Assembly (NCBI GenBank): GCA_951804985.1
Contig: OX638130.1
Span: forward strand, 5,008,791-5,072,790
Length of the DNA: 64,000 nucleotides
From: Dryomyza anilis
Lineage: Eukaryota; Arthropoda; Insecta; Diptera; Dryomyzidae
Direction of reading: 5' to 3'
Both the position numbers and the translations under genes were made by a program. Shown piece by piece: positions 59,205 through 64,000 of the stretch. Numbering within the stretch: position 1 is the first letter of the stretch; every line of letters begins with the position of its first letter. Under the pieces are notes generated by a model. That model was not told the DNA's origin. It saw nothing but the letters and a program-made list of their open reading frames with translations, and did not search any database.

Positions 59205-59753
59205 TGGGAAGGTTAGATCACATGGGAAATTTTAAAGTAGGTGTAATTATGATAGTTAGGATTATCAAAATTATAGTCGGTCTAAGCCGACTATAAATAC
59301 CCTACACATATGTGTGGTTACCATTCAAAGTGATATATAGGTCACCAGGGTATACGAATCCTGAAAATAACTACAAACATTCAATCGCAGAAGAATTTCC
59401 ATTCATTTGATACCCATATTTACAAATGGGTAGGTGTACCGAATTTCGATTTTTTTTTTTTGTGAACCACAAGTCTTTTCGCCGGAAAATATTATTATCA
59501 TGTATTTGAGCATGATCTCAATATATATTTGACCAAAAAAGTTTACCTAAGCACGTGTACATAAAAATTGATCTTTATATGTACATTTTATATGAGGTAT
59601 TTGAACATAAGTGGTCGGATCATAGGTCACAATGGACCGATCTCGCCAATTTTTTCGCACATACAGCGTAGGTATATTAGTAATCTAAGTTATAAGTTTC
59701 ATTTATCTAGCTCTTCAATTTTAAAAGTCTTAGGGATTTCAACAGACAGACAG

Positions 59754-59819
<66 letters not shown>

Positions 59820-59988
59820 GGACAGACAGACGGACAGGCAGACGGACAGACGGACATCGCTAAATCGACTCAGGAGGTCATGCTGATCAAGAATATATAT
59901 ACTTTTCCATACCGGAGATGCTTCCTTCAGGGTGTTACAAACGGCGTACCAAACTGAATATACCCTTTCACTCTTAGTGTAGGGTATA
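59205..59988. mobile_element. DINE-1/INE-1-like (Helitron-family) element
   Basis: Left part GGGAAGGTTAGATCACATGG; stem-loop ATAGTCGG-N6-CCGACTAT at 59273-59294; then AATACCCTACAC. The centre carries TGGTCGGATCATAGGTCACA and TTTCATTTATCTAGCTCTTC. A CAGA/CGGA microsatellite (59749-59858) is followed by CATCGCTAAATCGACTCAGG, TATATATACTTTTCC and CTTCAGGGTGTTACAAAC. The right end is the hairpin TATACCCT...AGGGTATA (59959-59988), whose GTGTAGGGTA complements TACCCTACAC near the left. This arrangement matches what I know of DINE-1/INE-1 elements dispersed in flies. The 129-codon frame through the microsatellite (59568-59957) is not a gene. Partial relatives lie at 28911-29450 and 34216-34402. Confidence 0.8.
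59749..59858 (+). repeat. CAGA/CGGA tetranucleotide microsatellite
   Basis: About 27 tetranucleotides, mostly CAGA with CGGA variants toward both ends. It occupies the usual microsatellite position inside the DINE-1-like element. Confidence 0.95.
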
Positions 59989-59989
59989 A

Positions 59990-60424
59990 ATATTATACAT
60001 TTGGTTGTTATAAAGATAAAAGGCACAAATTAAATAGTTTTTCAGTAAATTTTAAATATTATAAAATAACAAAAATATGTGAAAAATTAAAGTTAAATCA
60101 CGATATAACTGAGATTATTAATAAAAAAATGCTATGAACAGATTGGAAAAAAGTTAAGAGTGACATAATTTCAGAGTATTAAAATTCACATCAAAATTAC
60201 GATTATGAAATTTAGGTTATTGTTTTTATTTCTTTATTTTTAATAATTATTATAAAGCTATTTCTATTACGTAATTTTGTAATTTTGAAAATAGTCAATG
60301 CAGTGAAAACTGCAACATGCAACAGTAACTTCAACTTCACACAACGTCGTATGTTGCAATTGTGTCACGTAATATGCACATTGCATGAATTTGTAATTAA
60401 ATGCAATTTTTTATATTTTTTTTT
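59990..60424. other. AT-rich DNA, no gene seen
   Basis: A 72-codon + frame starting at 60285 runs into the duplicated segment that follows; it has no recognisable domain. Confidence 0.5.
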
Positions 60425-60539
60425 AAATATTAATATTTCAGTTATTGTTGCAGCAAGCATAACGATTGCCTATGAGTTGCTAATTAAAATTGTAGGCGAA
60501 TAATTAAAAATAAATACGAAGACACGCTCAAATATGAAT
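60425..60539 (+). repeat. Direct duplication beside decamer array, copy 1
   Basis: AAATATTAATATTTCAGTTA, TTGTTGCAGCAAGCATAACG, ATTGCCTATGAGTTGC and GAAGACACGCTCAAATATG are repeated in the same order at 61192-61302, with a few differences around 60492-60505. It is unique-looking DNA captured in a larger tandem duplication. Confidence 0.92.
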
Positions 60540-60630
60540 ATATGACACACTTATGTGGTAGGTGATTTACTTTTAAAAGTTTAAATATAAAAATAAAAAA
60601 TAGATAAAAATAAATAAAATTGAAACAATA

Positions 60631-61190
60631 TTAAAAAATATTAAAAAATATTAAAAAATATTAAAAAATATTAAAAAATATTAAAAAATATTAAAAAATA
60701 TTAAAAAATATTAAAAAATATTAAAAAATATTAAAAAATATTAAAAAATATTAAAAAATATTAAAAAATATTAAAAAATATTAAAAAATATTAAAAAATA
60801 TTAAAAAATATTAAAAAATATTAAAAAAATATTCAAAAATATTCAAAAATATTAAAAAATATTAAAAAATATTAAAAAATATTAAAAAATATTAAAAAAT
60901 ATTAAAAAATATTAAAAAATATTAAAAAATATTAAAAAATATTAAAAAATATTAAAAAATATTAAAAAATATTAAAAAATACTAAAAAATATTAAAAAAT
61001 ATTACAAAATATTTAAAAATATTAAAAAATATTAAAAAATATTAAAAAATATTAAAAAATATTAAAAAATATTAAAAAATATTAAAAAATATTAAAAAAT
61101 ATTAAAATATATAAAAAAATATTAAAAAATATTAAAAAATATTAAAAAATATTAAAAAATATTAAAAAATATTAAAAAATATTAAATATT
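60631..61190 (+). repeat. 10-bp array (TTAAAAAATA)n, block A
   Basis: About 55 nearly perfect copies of TTAAAAAATA; small phase changes at 60823-60850 and 61005-61110. Each unit has a six-A tract, so A-tracts recur every 10 bp. Confidence 0.97.
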
Positions 61191-61191
61191 T

Positions 61192-61302
61192 AAATATTAA
61201 TATTTCAGTTATTGTTGCAGCAAGCATAACGATTGCCTATGAGTTGCTAATTAAAATTGCGAAAAATAAAAAATAAATACGAAGACACGCTCAAATATGA
61301 AT
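61192..61302 (+). repeat. Direct duplication between decamer blocks, copy 2
   Basis: Second copy of 60425-60539, about 767 bp downstream, lying exactly between decamer blocks A and B. The duplicated unit was therefore flank plus array. Confidence 0.92.
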
Positions 61303-61309
61303 TAAAAAA

Positions 61310-61930
61310 TTATTTAAAAATATTAAAAAATATTAAAAAATATTAAAAAATATTAAAAAATATAAAAAAATATTAAAAAATATTAAAAAATATTAAAAAA
61401 TATTAAAAAATATTAAAAAATATTAAAAAATATTAAAAAATATTAAAAAATATTAAAAAATATTAAAAAATATTAAAAAATATTAAAAAATATTAAAAAA
61501 TATTAAAAAATATTAAAAAATATTAAAAAATATTAAAAAATATTAAAAAATATTTAAAAATATTTAAAAATATATAAAAAAATTTAAAAATATTTAAAAA
61601 TATTTAAAAATATTAAAAAATATTAAAAAATATTAAAAAATATTAAAAAATATTAAAAAATATTAAAAAATATTAAAAAATATTAAAAAATATTAAAAAA
61701 TATTAAAAAATATTAAAAAATATTAAAAAATATTAAAAAATATTAAAAAATATTAAAAAATATTAAAAAATATTAAAAAATATTAAAAAATATTAAAAAA
61801 TATTAAAAAATATTAAAAATTATTAAAAAATATTAAAAAATATTAAAAAATATTAAAAAATATTAAAAAATATTAAAAAATATTAAAAAATATTAAAAAA
61901 TATTAAAAAATATTAAAAAATATTAAAAAA
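61310..61930 (+). repeat. 10-bp array (TTAAAAAATA)n, block B
   Basis: About 60 copies; a short irregular zone at 61548-61610 (TTTAAAAATA variants) breaks the phase. Otherwise identical in unit to block A. Confidence 0.97.
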
Positions 61931-62815
61931 AAATTGAAATATTTAATTAAATATTTTACATTAGTATTAAAATAAATCACAAATTATTAAAACCAAAAAA
62001 ATAAATAAAATAAACCTACCGAAAACTAAAAATCTTCTCAAAGAAATTACGCCCCAGTCCGGTAGAAGACATCATCAGCATTTTCGTAAATTCCATAAAT
62101 TTGATGAGTGCAACCAAAAAAAATAATAATAAGGAGCGTGCGATACGCTGCAGCTTCAATTAAAAAACGAAAAAAATACTGGAAAAAACTGAACAATGAG
62201 CAGCACCACTTAAACTCGTTGTGCAACAATTGGCAATAATTGAATTTTATGTCTCGCTTTTCATCATTCATATTTCATTTCATTTGAATGGCATCTTATT
62301 TCACATTATTTAATACACTTTTTGCGAACATTTTTTCATTATATTTTATAACACTTTATTATATTTTATTTTATTTTACTTTTTTATTTAATATTTCACT
62401 TTTTATTATATTTCATTTTTTTTTTATTCACTTTATTTTATTTTTAACGTTTTTGTATTTTATTTCACTGATTTTTATATTGCGCTTCACTGGTTTTCAT
62501 TTGCATTGACATGTGTAGCAAACTGACAAAGAAATGCAAATTTTTATTAAATTTTCTGGAGAGCACTTGTGTTGTGACTGTTGAAAAATATAAAACTAGA
62601 TTTGTATAGAAAGATACACTTGTAAATATAAATTTCAAAAAATGCGAAATGCACAAATTTTCTTGTTTTAGATACTTTTTCAATGAGTTAGATATGTATC
62701 TAATATAAATTATTTTAACTAATATATGTTCAAAATATTTCTAAACAACGTAAAATATATAAATATTTTGACATTTTCTTTCAGTATGATTAGTAATTTC
62801 GATTGTTTAATAAAT
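61930..62815. other. AT-rich DNA; no convincing gene
   Basis: 62040-62270 is less repetitive. On the minus strand a 74-codon frame (62271-62047) ends CTHQIYGIYENADDVFYRTG, a balanced-looking stretch, and an alternative minus frame runs into a GGTAGGT donor-like site near 62018. Neither resembles a family I know. 62290-62500 is T-rich. Confidence 0.3.
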
Positions 62816-63820
62816 TGAGATACTTTTGTATCTTTTTTGTTTAATTTATAACATACGCAGATTTATCATTTTTTATATTAACACAATATTTTTAGCAAAT
62901 TATATAATAAATTTTAATTATTGAGGAAAAAATATATTTTTTAGTTAATTCTTTCCATCATTGTTAGTATAAGATACATTTGTATTTTTTACATTTCAGA
63001 TGATACTAACAGATACTTTTGTATCTTTAGCATATTGTTTTAAATATATAAAATTAATAGATAGTTTTGTATCTTTTTATACTCAATATATGATACTTAA
63101 AGATACTTTTGTGTTTTTTTCATATTATATTCAATACATTATACTAACAGATACTTTTGTATCTTTTATATATTTATTCAATATATGTAACCAAAAGATA
63201 CTTTTGTATCTTTTGCATATAATATTTAAAATATGACACTTAAAGATACTTTTGTATCTTTTGCATATTATATGCTACCAACAGATACTTTTGTATCTTT
63301 TGCATGATATTTAATATATATAGCAGATACTTCTGTATCTTTTGCATATTATATGCAAAACATGACACTAACAGATACATTTGTATCTTTTGCATATTAT
63401 ATTCAATACATGGTACTAACATATACTTTTACAAATAATATTAAAAATATGACACTAAAAGATACTTTTGTATCTTTTGCATCTTATATGAAATAAACAA
63501 ACAGCGACTTTGGAATTTTTTGTTTGAAATTATTAGATTCTTTTGAATCTTTTGCATATTATATGCAATATACGCCACCAACAGATACTTTTGTATCTTT
63601 TGCATGATATATTTAATATATGATACTAGGAGATACTTTTGTATTTTTGCATATTATATAGATTCTTTTATATCTTTTGCATATTATATGCGAAATATGA
63701 CATCAATAGATACTTTTGTATCTTTTGCATATTTTTATTAATATATCACAATAAAACATACTTTTGTATCTTTTGCATATAATATTAAACCCAAAAGATA
63801 CATTTGTATCTTTTGCATTG
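62815..63820. repeat. GATAC array 5, ~35-50-bp units with hairpins
   Basis: About 19 units of AGATACTTTTGTATCTTTTG + CATATTATAT-type sequence. The core AGATAC-TTTT-GTATCT is an inverted pair; where A and T runs flank it the arms reach 9 bp (AAAAGATAC...GTATCTTTT). A second, smaller palindrome GCATATTATATGC occurs in several units. Unit length varies more than in arrays 1-4. Frames at 63000-63236 and 63240-63422 are repeat products. Confidence 0.9.
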
Positions 63821-64000
63821 TAAGTTTAATTAACTCTTTATTTCTTTTTGCATTTTATAAATTATATATTTTATCACTTTTACAAATCTCGCTAAAAGAA
63901 AACTTTTCTATATTTCAAAAACGAAATGCCAAATTATTCACTTTATAAAAACTCAAGCACTCTGTAACTCAAATCCAACTTGTCTCGCTGAATTCTTTTG
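63820..64000. other. AT-rich end of window, nothing recognised
   Basis: No repeat, element end or gene. Confidence 0.5.

Noticed and set aside
59568..60026. 129-codon plus and 95-codon minus frames
   Set aside because: Both are carried by the CAGA microsatellite of the DINE-1-like element.
62047..62271. 74-codon minus frame ending CTHQIYGIYENADDVFYRTG, with a GGTAGGT donor-like site nearby in another frame
   Set aside because: Attractive by eye, but the donor-like site belongs to a different frame, there is no convincing acceptor, and no known family is matched.
63000..63800. Series of rho-independent terminators (hairpin followed by T run)
   Set aside because: AGATAC-TTTT-GTATCTTTT looks terminator-like, but the context is eukaryotic satellite DNA.

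Overview
This 64-kb window looks like non-coding DNA from a higher fly (Diptera, Schizophora; a calyptrate such as a blowfly, house-fly or stable-fly relative is my best guess). Reasons: very high A+T; triplet-rich CAA/CAG patches typical of flies; two DINE-1/INE-1-like (Helitron-family) elements with the usual CAGA microsatellite and the TACCCTACAC...GTGTAGGGTA terminal complementarity; and a tRNA-derived SINE with flanking target duplications. I find no convincing protein-coding exon, rRNA or functional tRNA gene. The longer open frames lie in tandem repeats, inside transposable elements or in repeat-derived purine-rich sequence. The window is therefore part of a gene desert or a giant intron. 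The organism call is inference, not a database match.

Layout. 0.3-1.7 kb: degenerate long-monomer repeat rich in GTATCT/AGATAC. 1.7-2.8 kb: more complex sequence, then CAA/CAG triplets. 2.9-5.5 kb: ~346-bp AT satellite and relatives. 5.6-6.1 kb: complex island. 6.15-16.1 kb: four 18-20-bp 'GATAC' arrays (6.15, 8.25, 12.6 and 15.1-16.1 kb) separated by T-rich DNA, a 411-bp MITE (9.5 kb) and complex islands; a 301-bp foldback element splits the last array. 17.7-22.4 kb: two old satellites (~163 bp and ~230/460 bp). 24.3-25.0 kb: 30-bp repeat. 26.6-29.5 kb: MITE copy 2, related fragments and a DINE-1-like copy. 31.4-31.7 kb: GC-richer island. 32.4-34.4 kb: ~186-bp repeat, SINE fragment, MITE copy 3, DINE fragment. 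35.8-43.8 kb: two large blocks of one 19-bp satellite in opposite orientations. 44.8-48.6 kb: two foldbacks and 20-bp and 24-bp repeats. 48.6-49.2 kb: complex island with a perfect 26-bp palindrome. 49.2-52.7 kb: purine-rich tandem repeats with a TIR element inside. 53.45 kb: SINE. 53.7-54.3 kb: ~196-bp repeat. 54.8 kb: foldback MITE. 55.5-58.9 kb: the 19-bp satellite again, a sister variant and a ~24-bp repeat. 59.2-60.0 kb: DINE-1-like element. 60.6-61.9 kb: 10-bp A-tract array. 62.8-63.8 kb: fifth GATAC array.

The most unusual signal is window-wide. The hexamers GTATCT and AGATAC occur as inverted pairs in five arrays with different periods, and also as about a dozen isolated pairs in otherwise unique sequence, some perfect palindromes. 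Other items worth attention: the head-to-head 19-bp satellite blocks (possible long hairpin RNA), the 1.3 kb of A6 tracts at 10-bp spacing (strongly curved DNA), a MITE family with apparent 2-bp target duplications and a largely shared short reading frame, and duplicated unique segments bordering arrays.
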